NCBI GenBank assembly: GCA_002841355.1
Contig: PHFB01000006.1
Coordinates: 30,204 to 94,203 of the forward strand
From: Actinobacteria bacterium HGW-Actinobacteria-1
GTDB taxonomy: Bacteria > Actinomycetota > Coriobacteriia > Anaerosomatales > Anaerosomataceae
Direction: 5' to 3'
DNA length: 64,000 nucleotides
Shown: positions 42,275 through 51,717 of the stretch, one piece after another
Numbering within the stretch: the first letter of the stretch is position 1
How the letters are laid out: each line of letters opens with the position of its first letter
Notes under the pieces: model-generated
The model's database searches: none
What the model was told of the DNA's origin: nothing
The model's input: only the letters and a program-made list of their open reading frames with translations
Translations under genes and position numbers: made by a program

Positions 42275-43363
42275 ATGTCTCCGATCATCAAGGTCCTCGT
42301 CGTCGATGATTCGGCGCTGATACGCCAGATGCTCACCCGCGCGCTCAGCGTGGATCCCCGCATCGAGGTCGTCGGCTCGGCGAAGACGGGCGTCGAGGCG
42401 ATCGAGAAGGCGGGCGCGCTTGCTCCTGACGTGATCACGCTCGATATCGAGATGCCCGAGCTCAGCGGCATCGAAGCGCTACCACATCTCATACGCGGGT
42501 CGCACGCTCGTGTGGTCATGCTGAGCGGCGTTGACGACCCGGACACCACATATCAGGCGCTTGCGCTCGGTGCTGTCGACTTCATCGCAAAGCCACGCGC
42601 GGGGTTTGCAACCTCGCTTTCCGAACTCTCCGAGCTTGTCATCAAGAAGATCAAGACGGCGTACCGGGTCGATCCCGACCGGCGCATGGCCCATGGCGTG
42701 CCCGAGGTCGGGCAGATCGAGTCGATCGGCGGAGCGGGCTCGGTCGTGGGAGCCCGCCAGCCAGGCGGGGCTGCGCCGGCGATGGAGCGGCTGGTCGCAT
42801 TCGCCTCATCCACCGGTGGACCGCCAGCGCTCGAACTCGTCTTCTCGGGACTCACCCGGTCACTGCCGTGTGCGTACGTGGTGGTGCAGCATCTGCCGTC
42901 GGGCTTCACGGCATCGCTCGCCCGGCGGCTTGGGAAGGTGACCGACATACGCGTTCTCGAAGGTCGTCACGGCATGGTGCTTGAGGGCGGCTCGGCGTAC
43001 ATAGCTCCGCACGGCACGCACATGATCGTCGAAGGAACGAAGCACCCGCGCATTCAGCTGATAGACACGCCCTCCGTGCACGGCGTCCGTCCCGCCGCTG
43101 ATCCGCTGTTCACGAGCGTGGCATCGGCGTTCGGTCCGCGCGCGGTCGGGGTGGTCCTGACGGGGATGGGGAGCGACGGGGCGCAGGGGCTCAAGGAGAT
43201 CCATGCGAGTGGCGGCGACACGATCGTGCAGGATGAGGGCTCGAGCGTCGTCTGGGGCATGCCTGGATCGGCGGCACGTCTCGGTGCTGCGGATCGGATC
43301 GTGCCGTTGACGCGCGTAGCTGCCGAGATTCGGCGCACCATGAGAGAGGGGGCCGTACTATGA
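42275..43363 (+). CDS. cheB: Protein-glutamate methylesterase CheB
   Basis: 362 residues. Receiver domain (VLVVDDSALIRQMLTRAL, ITLDIEMPELSGIEALPHL), linker, then the esterase with catalytic Ser in AFASSTGGPPALE, His in VVQHLPSGFTASLARRL and Asp in VVLTGMGSDGAQG. It demethylates or deamidates receptors when phosphorylated. Its stop overlaps the cheA start (ATGA). Confidence 0.96.
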   Translation: MSPIIKVLVVDDSALIRQMLTRALSVDPRIEVVGSAKTGVEAIEKAGALAPDVITLDIEMPELSGIEALPHLIRGSHARVVMLSGVDDPDTTYQALALGAVDFIAKPRAGFATSLSELSELVIKKIKTAYRVDPDRRMAHGVPEVGQIESIGGAGSVVGARQPGGAAPAMERLVAFASSTGGPPALELVFSGLTRSLPCAYVVVQHLPSGFTASLARRLGKVTDIRVLEGRHGMVLEGGSAYIAPHGTHMIVEGTKHPRIQLIDTPSVHGVRPAADPLFTSVASAFGPRAVGVVLTGMGSDGAQGLKEIHASGGDTIVQDEGSSVVWGMPGSAARLGAADRIVPLTRVAAEIRRTMREGAVL

Positions 43364-45309
43364 GCGACGACATGTCCGCGTACAAGGATGTGTTCCTCTC
43401 GGAGAGCGCCGAGTACGTCCAGGCGATAACCGAGGGCCTCCTCGCACTGGAGGGCAATCCCAACGACCTCGAACCGGTCGAGACGGTGTTCCGAGGCGCA
43501 CACAGCCTCAAAGGGATGTCCGCGACGATGGGTTACACGAGAACCGCCGAGCTTACGCACACCATGGAGAGCCTCATGGACACCGTGCGCAAGCGCGAGC
43601 AAGCCGCTGATTCCTCGCTGATCGACCTGATGTTGCGTGCCGTCGATGCGGTGAAGGAGCTCATCGACGACGAATCATCCGGCAACGCTGCCGTCGACGT
43701 GTCGGAGCTTGTCTCGGCGATCGTCGCGCGGACAGAATCACGGGCAGCTGAAGAGCCCGCAGCCGCAGTCGCGCCAGAGAGCGCGGCGCAGACGCCAACG
43801 GCCTCGGCTGAAGGGGGAGCGCTCTACCGCGTTCGCATCACGCTGAGCGAGACCTGCGTGCTCAAGGCTGTTCGTGCATACATGGCCATCAAGCGCCTCG
43901 GACACATGGGCTCGGTCGTGGAAACCGAGCCAAGTGCGCGCGAGATCGAGGATGAGGCGTTCGACCGGTCGTTCTCGGTCATCGTCCGTACCCGCGAGAG
44001 CGAGGAATCCATAGTCGCCGCGATCAGCGCCATCAGCGAGATCGAGGGCGTGGAGGTCGAGGTCGCGGAGGAGCCGGCGGTCGTGGCCGTCGAGGAGCGC
44101 CCTGCCGAGGAGCGACCGCGCAAGTCCGTCCCCAAGCTCGCCGAGACGCAGACCGTCCGCGTCTCGATCGGTCACCTCGACAGCATGGTCAACCTTGTCG
44201 GGGAGCTCGTCATCATCCGTTCGCGACTCGATCGACTTGCCCGCGATCTCGGTTCGACCGACCTTGCCGAGACCCTCTCGGCCCTTGAGCAGATCAGCGC
44301 CGAACTCCAGCACGAGGTCATGCAGACGCGCATGGTGCCAGTGGGCAACATCTTCAACCGCTTCCCGAGAATGGTGCGTGATCTGGCGCGCGACCTGGGA
44401 CGCGCGGTCGCCTTCGAGATGGGCGGTCTTGATATCGAGCTCGACCGTACGGTTCTCGACGAGATCGGCGATCCCATCGTCCACTTGCTTCGAAACGCGC
44501 TCGACCACGGCATCGAGCCGGAGGAGGAGCGCGTCGCCGCGGGCAAGCCGCGCAAGGGCACCGTGCGACTGGAGGCGGGTCGTGACCGGGACTTGGTCCG
44601 CATCGTCGTAGCCGACGATGGCAGAGGCATGGATCCCGAGCGCATCTGGAGCAAGGCCGTCGAGCGTGGTCTGGTGCAACGCAACGAGCGCGAATCGTAC
44701 ACGTTGTCGGACATCTTCATGCTGACATGCGAGCCCGGCTTCTCGACCGCCGAGAAGACGACGGCAGTCTCCGGGCGCGGTGTTGGAATGGACGTCGTCA
44801 AAGGGAAGATCGAGTACCTTGGCGGAACGATCACGATCCACTCCGAGGTCGGCCGCGGCTCGCGGATCGTCCTTACCTTGCCGCTCACGCTCGCGATCAT
44901 CCAGTCGCTGCTCGTCGGAGCGGGTGAGCAGATCTTTGCGGTGCCGCTCTCGGCAGTCACCGAGGTGCTTGCCCGCGATGAGGTGAAGCTCAAGACCGTG
45001 GACGGCGCTCCGGTCGTCGTTTTGCGGGACGGCTCTGTGGCACCGCTCTTCCGTCTCGATGAGGTCATCGGCTCAGCCGAGCGACGGCAACGGATGCCCG
45101 AGGCCACCGATCACATCGTGCTCATGGAATCTGCCGAGCAGGTGCGGGCGCTTGCGGTGCAGCACCTCGTCGGCAGGCACGAGGTCGTCATCAAGCCGCT
45201 CTCGCCGTTGTTCAAGGACCTGCGAGGCCTTGGCGGCGCGACTGTGCTTGGGGACGGGCGTGTGGCGCTCATCCTCGACCCGCGTACGCTGTTCGGAATG
45301 GGGGTGTGA
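43360..45309 (+). CDS. cheA: Chemotaxis histidine kinase CheA
   Basis: 649 residues. P1 domain with phosphorylated His48 in FRGAHSLKGMSATMG; a P2-like region (about 145-245); dimerisation helices (HEVMQTRMVPVGNIFNRFPR); ATP domain with N-box VHLLRNALDHGIEPEEE, VADDGRGMDPERIW and GRGVGMDVVKGKIE; and a CheW-like C-terminus (VPLSAVTEVLARDEVKLK). It is the central kinase of the pathway. The stop overlaps cheC by 4 bases. Confidence 0.97.
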   Translation: MSDDMSAYKDVFLSESAEYVQAITEGLLALEGNPNDLEPVETVFRGAHSLKGMSATMGYTRTAELTHTMESLMDTVRKREQAADSSLIDLMLRAVDAVKELIDDESSGNAAVDVSELVSAIVARTESRAAEEPAAAVAPESAAQTPTASAEGGALYRVRITLSETCVLKAVRAYMAIKRLGHMGSVVETEPSAREIEDEAFDRSFSVIVRTRESEESIVAAISAISEIEGVEVEVAEEPAVVAVEERPAEERPRKSVPKLAETQTVRVSIGHLDSMVNLVGELVIIRSRLDRLARDLGSTDLAETLSALEQISAELQHEVMQTRMVPVGNIFNRFPRMVRDLARDLGRAVAFEMGGLDIELDRTVLDEIGDPIVHLLRNALDHGIEPEEERVAAGKPRKGTVRLEAGRDRDLVRIVVADDGRGMDPERIWSKAVERGLVQRNERESYTLSDIFMLTCEPGFSTAEKTTAVSGRGVGMDVVKGKIEYLGGTITIHSEVGRGSRIVLTLPLTLAIIQSLLVGAGEQIFAVPLSAVTEVLARDEVKLKTVDGAPVVVLRDGSVAPLFRLDEVIGSAERRQRMPEATDHIVLMESAEQVRALAVQHLVGRHEVVIKPLSPLFKDLRGLGGATVLGDGRVALILDPRTLFGMGV

Positions 45310-45923
45310 CGGTGAAGCCCGAAGATCTCTCGGTACTCCAGATCGATGCACTTCGCGAGCTTGGAAGCATTGGCGCCGGTCATGCCGCGACTGCGCTATC
45401 GCAGCTGCTCGATCACCCTGTGGACATCACCGTGCCTGAGGTCAAACTCGTGCCGGTGAGCGAAGTGCCCATGGTGTTCGGCGGGCCTGAGACACTTGTC
45501 GGTGCCGTCTATACGCGACTCCTGGGTGATGTGAGCGGTGGCATGCTCTTCATCGCCCCGCGCTCCGCGATGCTCGCTCTGGTCGACCTGCTGCGCAATC
45601 GCCCGCCAGGCAGCACGAAGTCGATGAACGCTGACGAGGAAGCGCTCGCCACGCATACGTCGTCGATTCTCATCGCCGCGTATCTCGCCGCGATCTCCCG
45701 GATGGCCGACCTCAGCTTGTTGCCGTCGCCTCCCGCGTTCGCCTTCGACATGATGGGCGCAATCCTCGAGGTGGCGACCATGGACATCGGCATGAAGGCC
45801 GACACGGCCATCCTTGTGCTCACGAGCTTCATCGACGAGCGCGCCGTCGTCGACGCCGCGCTGTTCTACCTTCCGGATCCTGACAGCCTTGAGATCATCC
45901 TCGGCAGACTGGGGATCGTGTGA
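45306..45923 (+). CDS. cheC: CheY-P phosphatase CheC
   Basis: 205 residues, GTG start overlapping cheA. The first active-site helix is seen in ELGSIGAGHAATALSQLL, with the second near ADEEALATHTSSILIAAYL. LLGDVSGGMLFIAPRSAML fits the family. Together with CheD it adjusts adaptation, as in Bacillus and Thermotoga. Confidence 0.93.
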   Translation: MTVKPEDLSVLQIDALRELGSIGAGHAATALSQLLDHPVDITVPEVKLVPVSEVPMVFGGPETLVGAVYTRLLGDVSGGMLFIAPRSAMLALVDLLRNRPPGSTKSMNADEEALATHTSSILIAAYLAAISRMADLSLLPSPPAFAFDMMGAILEVATMDIGMKADTAILVLTSFIDERAVVDAALFYLPDPDSLEIILGRLGIV

Positions 45924-45939
45924 GCGAATGGCGACGTAG

Positions 45940-46458
45940 ATGACCGCAGGGTTCCTCAGCGGACTCTCGTGGGGAGACCCCGATGCCAACGTGATACATG
46001 TGGGCACGGGGGAGTTCGCCGTGGCCGAGCACCCGGCCATCCTGATGACGCCCGCGCTCGGTTCATGCGTTGGCGTTGCCGTCTGGGATGCGTTCCGCCA
46101 TCGCGGTGGACTTGCGCACGTCATGCTTCCAACGCCCTCCGAAGCCAACGCCGACGGCAACCGCGATCGCTTCGCAGCAATCGCGATTCCCCGGATGATC
46201 GAGGAGGTCGCGGGGGGTGCGGCACCCCGACGACTGGTCGCCAAGATCGTCGGCGGGGCTGCCATGTTCAAGGCCGACAGCAACCTCTCCAACGTCGGCG
46301 AACGGAATCTGGAAGAAGTTAGACACCAGTTGGGACTCTTGCGAATCCCGATTCTGGCCGAAGATACAGGCGGAAGCCATGCACGAACAGTGGAGCTTCG
46401 TCTAGACACGGGCGTGCTGGTTGTGCGTAGCTACATGTATGGCATCAGAGAACTTTAG
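45940..46458 (+). CDS. cheD: Receptor glutamine deamidase CheD
   Basis: 172 residues. VGTGEFAVAEHPAILMTPAL, the catalytic Cys in LGSCVGVAVWDAFRHRGGLA and His in HVMLPTPS, later KIVGGAAMFKADSNL and IGERN-like NVGERNLEEV. It deamidates receptor Gln residues and is modulated by CheC. Confidence 0.95.
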   Translation: MTAGFLSGLSWGDPDANVIHVGTGEFAVAEHPAILMTPALGSCVGVAVWDAFRHRGGLAHVMLPTPSEANADGNRDRFAAIAIPRMIEEVAGGAAPRRLVAKIVGGAAMFKADSNLSNVGERNLEEVRHQLGLLRIPILAEDTGGSHARTVELRLDTGVLVVRSYMYGIREL

Positions 46459-46486
46459 GGTCGTTCAAGCGAAACGGGATGCATCG

Positions 46487-47980
46487 ATGATGGAATACCC
46501 TGCGACATCTGTCGCTGGGACCACTTCTCGGTCCGGGCAGGTGAGAATCGCGATAGCCGGCGGCGGCCTTCGGGCCACCTCGGTGCTTCGCCTGCTCTCC
46601 GACGTGGAGAACCTCTCGGTCGTTGCCGTCTACGACTCCAATCGCGCCGCGCCGGCGGTTCGGCTCGCCGACGACCTCGGGCTGTTCACGACGACCGAGA
46701 TCTCCGAGCTGGCGCAGATCGCGGACCTCGACCTGATCCTCGACATGTCCGAGGAGCCGTCGGTTCAGAAGGCACTCGAAAGCCAGCGGCCGCCCAGCGT
46801 CGGCGTTGTCGCCGGCCACGGCGCAGAGCTCGTCTGGGACCTGCTTATCGCCAAGAAGCGCAGTGAGGAGCAGGAGAAGATCTTCGTTGAGCTGCAGGTC
46901 GCATACGACAAGATCCGCAGCCACGAGCGCCGCCTGCAATCGAGCAAGGAAGCGCTCGAGAAGGCGAACGAGGAGCTCGAGAGCCGTCTTGCCGAGATCT
47001 TCTTCACGCACGAGTTCTTCAAGGCGCTCACCAGCTACTCCTCGGTCGAGGACGTCGCCAGCCTCATCGTCGACGGCGCGAACGGCATCCTGGGCGCAGA
47101 GATCTCATGCGTCTACCTGTTCGAGCAGAAGGACTGGACGCTCCGGCTGCGCGCAAGCCAGGGGCGCCCTGAAGAAGCGTTCAAGCCCGTAGTGCCGGTC
47201 TCGCAGACGATTCTCGGCGCTGCATTCCGTGACGGCTTCACCCAGCAGAGCGACGTGCCGCTCGGCTCCGAGCTTGCCGAGTGGTGCGTGAACGCCGACG
47301 ACATCCGCTCGCAGGCCGGGCTCCCGCTCCGCTCGGGTGAATTCATCATCGGCGTTCTGCTCGTGGCGTCTTCGACATTCCGCGAGCTGACATCGGCGGA
47401 ACGCGATCGTCTCCAGGTCATCGGCAACCAGTCGTCGCTCGCACTCCAGAACGCGCTGCTGCACGAGGAGCTCGAGCGGCTCTCGGTCACGGACCGGCTG
47501 ACCGAGCTCTACAACCACGGCTACTTCCAGCAGCGGCTTGAGGAAGAGCTTGGCCGCGCCGCACGATTCGGTCACACGCTCTCCGTCATCATGCTCGACA
47601 TCGATGACTTCAAGCAGTTCAACGACAGCTACGGTCACCCGAAGGGCGACAAGGTTCTCCAGGCCGTGAGCGCGATCATCCGGCAGAACCTCCGCGAGAT
47701 CGATGTGGCGGCTAGGTATGGCGGTGAGGAGTTCATTCTCGTCCTTCCGGAAACCGATATCGCCGGAGCACTTGCGGTGGCCGAGCGCATCCGCAAGAGT
47801 ATGTCGCAGTTCGAATTCTTCACCGGTGAAGAGAACCGCGCGGTGACACAGACCGTTTCGCTCGGCGTTGCAACATATCCCACGCATGCAACGACACCGG
47901 CTCGCCTCGTAGAAACCGCCGACAAGGCGATGTACGAGGCCAAGCGGTATGGGAAGAATCAGGTAAAGGTCGCAAACTGA
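46487..47980 (+). CDS. Diguanylate cyclase with N-terminal Rossmann-like domain, coiled coil and GAF
   Basis: 497 residues from the ATG-ATG behind GGGATGCATCG; an in-frame ATG at 46439 overlaps cheD. Residues 15-120 look like a nucleotide-binding Rossmann domain (VRIAIAGGGLRATSVLRLL, LSVVAVYDSNRAAPAVRLAD, LDLILDMSEEPSVQKALES). A coiled coil (about 125-180) and a GAF domain follow (ILGAEISCVYLFEQKDWTL). The GGDEF domain has LTELYNHGYFQQRLEEEL, DIDDFKQFNDSYGHPKGD and the active site ARYGGEEFILVLPE. It should make cyclic di-GMP; no inhibitory RxxD precedes the active site. Last gene of the chemotaxis operon. Confidence 0.9.
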   Translation: MMEYPATSVAGTTSRSGQVRIAIAGGGLRATSVLRLLSDVENLSVVAVYDSNRAAPAVRLADDLGLFTTTEISELAQIADLDLILDMSEEPSVQKALESQRPPSVGVVAGHGAELVWDLLIAKKRSEEQEKIFVELQVAYDKIRSHERRLQSSKEALEKANEELESRLAEIFFTHEFFKALTSYSSVEDVASLIVDGANGILGAEISCVYLFEQKDWTLRLRASQGRPEEAFKPVVPVSQTILGAAFRDGFTQQSDVPLGSELAEWCVNADDIRSQAGLPLRSGEFIIGVLLVASSTFRELTSAERDRLQVIGNQSSLALQNALLHEELERLSVTDRLTELYNHGYFQQRLEEELGRAARFGHTLSVIMLDIDDFKQFNDSYGHPKGDKVLQAVSAIIRQNLREIDVAARYGGEEFILVLPETDIAGALAVAERIRKSMSQFEFFTGEENRAVTQTVSLGVATYPTHATTPARLVETADKAMYEAKRYGKNQVKVAN

Positions 47981-48010
47981 GAGCAGCCCGGGGCGAGAAC
48001 CTCGGGCGGG

Positions 48011-48364
48011 ATGGGGGTGGACGTGAGCCTTGCACGAGCTCTCTCGCGTCTACCGGATGACCATGACACCCTTGCTGTCGTTCGTGACGTCCTCACCTTC
48101 ATGTCACACCACACAGATGAATGGATTCCCGCCGCCGATATCGCGCAGCGCACCGGGAACCTGATGCTGCAGGTCCGCCCTGTGCTCAACACGCTCCGGG
48201 ATGCCTTCGTGCTAGACTTCGACGACGCACCGGAGGCATTCCGGTACCGGTATGACGTGGGCGTCAGCATCGAGGTCGACGCGTTCCTGAACCGGAGCCG
48301 CGCTCACGAGAACCACATGCAGACGAACGTCGCCCGATTCAGAGAGCGCTACGGCGCATCCTGA
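48011..48364 (+). CDS. Small winged-helix-like protein
   Basis: 117 residues; the ATG at 48011 or the GTG at 48023 (behind GGGGGTGG) may be used. A likely HTH runs through AVVRDVLTFMSHHTDEWIPA, ADIAQRTGNLMLQVRPVL and NTLRDAFVLDFDDA, followed by YRYDVGVSIEVDAFLNR. It has no recognised family. It sits between the cyclase and a peptidoglycan-binding protein and could be a local regulator. Confidence 0.65.
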   Translation: MGVDVSLARALSRLPDDHDTLAVVRDVLTFMSHHTDEWIPAADIAQRTGNLMLQVRPVLNTLRDAFVLDFDDAPEAFRYRYDVGVSIEVDAFLNRSRAHENHMQTNVARFRERYGAS

Positions 48365-48400
48365 TTCCGGGGTCGGCGAGATGGATACGGAGTACTACCA

Positions 48401-49315
48401 GTGAGCACACTCATCGAGCGCGGGGCCCGCGGTCCCGGCGTCGAGGACATCCAGAAGCGACTGCTTCGTCTCGGCTATGACCTCGGCCCGTCAGGGGTCG
48501 ACGGCGTGTTCCTTGGCGCCACGTTCGAAGCTGTGCGCAGCTTTCAACGCACCCGCCATCTTGCCGAGGACGGCGTGGTCGGCGCGGAGACGTGGTCGGC
48601 GCTCGTGGATGCCACGTTCGTGCTGGGAGACAGGCTGCTCTACTTGCGCTTCCCGCACTTCCATGGTGCCGATGTCTCGACGCTCCAGGGTGCGCTGAAC
48701 GCTCTGGGCTTCGCATGTGGCGAGCCCGACGGCATCTTCGGCGCGTTCACCGAGCGCGCCGTGAGGGAGTTCCAGCTCAACACCGGCTATCCGGCCGACG
48801 GAATCGTGGGGTCCGATACCGTTCGGGCGGTGGTGCGTCTCCGCCACGTGTGGGAGGACAAAGACCCTACATCACCAGTCGCCCTTGCGGTGGCGCCAGC
48901 GCGAGCGGCGGACGTGCTGTCGCGCACCCGGATCTGCATGCACGTACTCGACGATCGGGGTAGGGCGATCGCCGAGCGACTTGCGAACCTCGCTATCGCC
49001 ACCGAGCCAAGCTCGAAGGTGGAGGTGTGCTCCGAGGCGTCGTCGGACGCCCATGTGCTGCTGCATCTCGGAACGTGCGCGAGTCCCGAGACGGCATTTG
49101 GCGGCATCCCCGTGGTTCGAATCGGGCTGGCGGCGCAAGAGGCTGTCGAGGCGCGGCTCATGACCGCGCTCGCGGCCGCCGATGGCTGCAGAGAAGCGCT
49201 GATCGACCTCGGCGATCTTGCGGAAGACGAACAGGCTATGCAGCGTCTTGCCGTCCGTATCCTGGACGCCGTCTGCCTGGCTCTCACGCCGGGAACGCCG
49301 TCTGTGGTATCATAG
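48401..49315 (+). CDS. Protein with two peptidoglycan-binding domains and a divergent C-terminal domain
   Basis: 304 residues, GTG start. Two PG_binding_1 domains: RGPGVEDIQKRLLRLGYDLG to about 70, and ADVSTLQGALNALGFACGEP to about 150. In actinobacterial CwlM-like proteins this pair precedes an amidase_3 domain; here the last 140 residues keep the approximate size and order (CMHVLDDRGRAIAERLANL, DAHVLLHLGTCASPETAFGG) but I cannot find the zinc ligands. There is no signal peptide. It is probably a cytoplasmic, non-enzymatic cell-wall regulator like CwlM (inference). Confidence 0.75.
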   Translation: MSTLIERGARGPGVEDIQKRLLRLGYDLGPSGVDGVFLGATFEAVRSFQRTRHLAEDGVVGAETWSALVDATFVLGDRLLYLRFPHFHGADVSTLQGALNALGFACGEPDGIFGAFTERAVREFQLNTGYPADGIVGSDTVRAVVRLRHVWEDKDPTSPVALAVAPARAADVLSRTRICMHVLDDRGRAIAERLANLAIATEPSSKVEVCSEASSDAHVLLHLGTCASPETAFGGIPVVRIGLAAQEAVEARLMTALAAADGCREALIDLGDLAEDEQAMQRLAVRILDAVCLALTPGTPSVVS

Positions 49316-49360
49316 CCGGGCGTTTTGCCCCACCGAGACCCGGTGTAGGAGGCGTTAGCC

Positions 49361-50377
49361 CTGCACAGTAGATACGCGCGAATATGCGCACTCCTCATGA
49401 CTTTCATACTCATCGCGGCCACTCCGGTCCGCGCTTTCGGCGCGCCGGTTGATGACAAGCGTGCACAAGCCGTCAAGGTGAAGGCACAAGTGGAGGACCT
49501 CGACGCCGAGGTGGAGATCGCCACCGAGGCGTACAACGAGGCCAACGCGAGCTACAAGGCCGTCACCGCAAAGGTGACAGCTACCGAGAAGAAGCTCGGC
49601 GAGCTCACCGCACACCAGAAGAAGCTGCAGAAGCACCTCGACACTCGCGTGAACAGCATGTATCGCTCGGGTCCGCTCGGGTTCCTTGAGATCCTTGTCG
49701 GGGCGAACAGTTTCGAGGAGTTCGCGACGAACTGGGATCTGCTCCAGGCGATGAACGAGCAGGATGCCGAGGCGGTGGCTGACCTCAAGGTCACGCGAGC
49801 AGAAGTCTCGAAGACGCAAGCCGAGCTCAAGACCACCCAGGCGCAAGCGAAGAAAGAACGCGACGCCCTCGCCTCGCAGAAGTCGGCGATCGAGAAGCGG
49901 CTTGCGGATCGCACGAAGCTGCTCAAGGGTCTTGAGTCCGAGATCGCGCAGCTCGAGCGTGAAGCCGAGGAGGCAGCGCGCCGGACGTATCGTCCGCCGG
50001 CGCGTGACACTGGCGGAGACCCGGGCACGCAGCCCAAGTCGGGCATCGTCGATATCGCGAAGTCAAAGCTCGGCTGCCGGTATGTTTGGGCAGCGGCGGG
50101 TCCGAACACGTTCGACTGCAGCGGGTTCACGATGTGGGTGTACGCGCAGGTCGGTGTGAGTCTTCCGCACAGCTCCCGGGCTCAGTACAACAGCGGTCCG
50201 CATGTCTCGAAGGCGAATCTCAAGCCGGGTGACCTCGTGTTCTTCGGCAGGAGCGTTATCCATCATGTTGGGATCTACGTGGGTGGTGGCATGTACATCC
50301 ACGCGCCAAGCACGGGCGATGTCGTGAAGATCTCCAGTCTCAATCGGAGCGACTACGTGGGGGCGTGCCGACCCTAG
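49361..50377 (+). CDS. NlpC/P60 peptidoglycan endopeptidase with coiled-coil N-terminus
   Basis: An ATG at 49397 gives 326 residues, but the CTG at 49361 has GGAGG 8 bases upstream and adds HSRYARICALL, completing a normal signal peptide (basic start, hydrophobic core, VRAFG-AP cut). I therefore favour the CTG start (338 residues). A long coiled coil (VKVKAQVEDLDAEVEIATEA onwards to about 200) resembles RipA/PcsB-type hydrolases. The NlpC/P60 domain carries Cys in NTFDCSGFTMWVYAQ, SLPHSSRAQYN, and His in HHVGIYVGGGMYIHAP. It cuts wall peptides outside the cell, probably during division. Confidence 0.9.
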   Translation: MHSRYARICALLMTFILIAATPVRAFGAPVDDKRAQAVKVKAQVEDLDAEVEIATEAYNEANASYKAVTAKVTATEKKLGELTAHQKKLQKHLDTRVNSMYRSGPLGFLEILVGANSFEEFATNWDLLQAMNEQDAEAVADLKVTRAEVSKTQAELKTTQAQAKKERDALASQKSAIEKRLADRTKLLKGLESEIAQLEREAEEAARRTYRPPARDTGGDPGTQPKSGIVDIAKSKLGCRYVWAAAGPNTFDCSGFTMWVYAQVGVSLPHSSRAQYNSGPHVSKANLKPGDLVFFGRSVIHHVGIYVGGGMYIHAPSTGDVVKISSLNRSDYVGACRP

Positions 50378-50428
50378 GGCCGGATCGACGTGCTGCTTTG
50401 TCGATAGGGTTCGGTCCTGAGGGGGGTC

Positions 50429-51643
50429 ATGGCTAGCGCGCGCCTGTTCGCGCCGCTGCGTTCGAGCGACTACCGGAAGCTCTGGGTGGCGCAGCTGGTC
50501 TCGGTGATAGGGGACAAGGTCCACCAGATCGCCATGAGCGTTCTGGTCTACGGACTGACGCATTCTGTTGCCCATGTCGGAGCGATGCTCGCGGTCACAA
50601 CATTGCCTGCGGTGCTCTTCGGCGTGCCCGCCGGAGTATTCGTCGACCGCTGGGACCGGCGGGCCACCATGGTGGCCTCGGACCTGTTGCGGGCGGGTAT
50701 CGTGCTGTGCATCCCACTGCTCGTGCGCTTCGGCATGCCTGTGGTGTACGTGGCGGCGTTCTGTGTAGCGACGGTGTCCTTGTTCTTCGAGCCGGCAAGG
50801 CTCTCGCTCATCCCTGAGGTCGTCGAGGGCGACGAGCTCATGGCGGCCAACTCGCTCGACAATGTGACCGCGTCGGCATCGGAGCTTCTCGGCCTGGCCG
50901 GTGCTGCGGGCATCGTGGCCACCATCGGCGCAGCGAACGCCTTCTACCTGGATGGCGTGACGTTCCTCGTCTCCGGCCTCTTCGTAGCCCTCGTGTCGTT
51001 CCGCGGGCATCCTGCTGATGCGTCGGTCGCTTCGCCGTTCCTATCGGAACTCCGACGCGGGCTTGGGCATATCGCCGAGATGAAGGTCCTGCGCGATCTC
51101 GTCGGCGTCTACGCGCTCGCCGCGGCCGGCGTGGCCGCTGCCATCCTCGCAGTCAACGGGCTCGCGCTACAGCGTTTCGGCACGGGAACCGTCGATTCAC
51201 GTGCGGTCGGACTCGCGCTTCTCGATGGCGCGATCACCGTGGGTCTGTTGGTCGGAAGCGCCACTATCGGACAGAGCAAGCCGGGTAACGCCGGACGCAA
51301 GTTCCTGGGGAGCCTCGGCGTGTTCGGGATCGCATTCCTGCTGGTCGGCTTCGCCCCTCGTCTGTGGATGGCAGCGCCGTTGTTGTTCATCGGGGGCGCG
51401 GCCAACATGTGGTTCTACGTTCCGGGGGCCACGATCATCCAGCACGTTTCGAGGCCCGATCTGCGCGGGCGGGTGTTCGCGGCGAAGAACGCGGTCTCGC
51501 GAGTGGCGACGACTGTCGGGTTCCTCGGCGCCGGCTTGCTCGCAGATCGCATCGGGCTGGCGAATACCGTCATCTTGATCGGCGCGCTCGTCCTGCTTGT
51601 CTCGGCATTCGGTTGGACCCGGCCGGCATTGCGCGACGCCTGA
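50429..51643 (+). CDS. MFS transporter
   Basis: 404 residues, about 12 membrane segments. The opening RSSDYRKLWVAQLVSVIGDK and AGVFVDRWDRRATMVASDLLRAG (the A-loop motif between segments 2 and 3) match the MFS group that includes macrolide and other drug exporters. ATG behind GAGGGGGGTC. Substrate unknown. It stands alone between the endopeptidase and pilT. Confidence 0.92.
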   Translation: MASARLFAPLRSSDYRKLWVAQLVSVIGDKVHQIAMSVLVYGLTHSVAHVGAMLAVTTLPAVLFGVPAGVFVDRWDRRATMVASDLLRAGIVLCIPLLVRFGMPVVYVAAFCVATVSLFFEPARLSLIPEVVEGDELMAANSLDNVTASASELLGLAGAAGIVATIGAANAFYLDGVTFLVSGLFVALVSFRGHPADASVASPFLSELRRGLGHIAEMKVLRDLVGVYALAAAGVAAAILAVNGLALQRFGTGTVDSRAVGLALLDGAITVGLLVGSATIGQSKPGNAGRKFLGSLGVFGIAFLLVGFAPRLWMAAPLLFIGGAANMWFYVPGATIIQHVSRPDLRGRVFAAKNAVSRVATTVGFLGAGLLADRIGLANTVILIGALVLLVSAFGWTRPALRDA

Positions 51644-51717
51644 GTCGCGGGTATCCGAGAGAGCCGGTCCTGCGGTATTCTCATAGGCGCCCGGGAATCG
51701 TGAATCGGAGACTCCGC

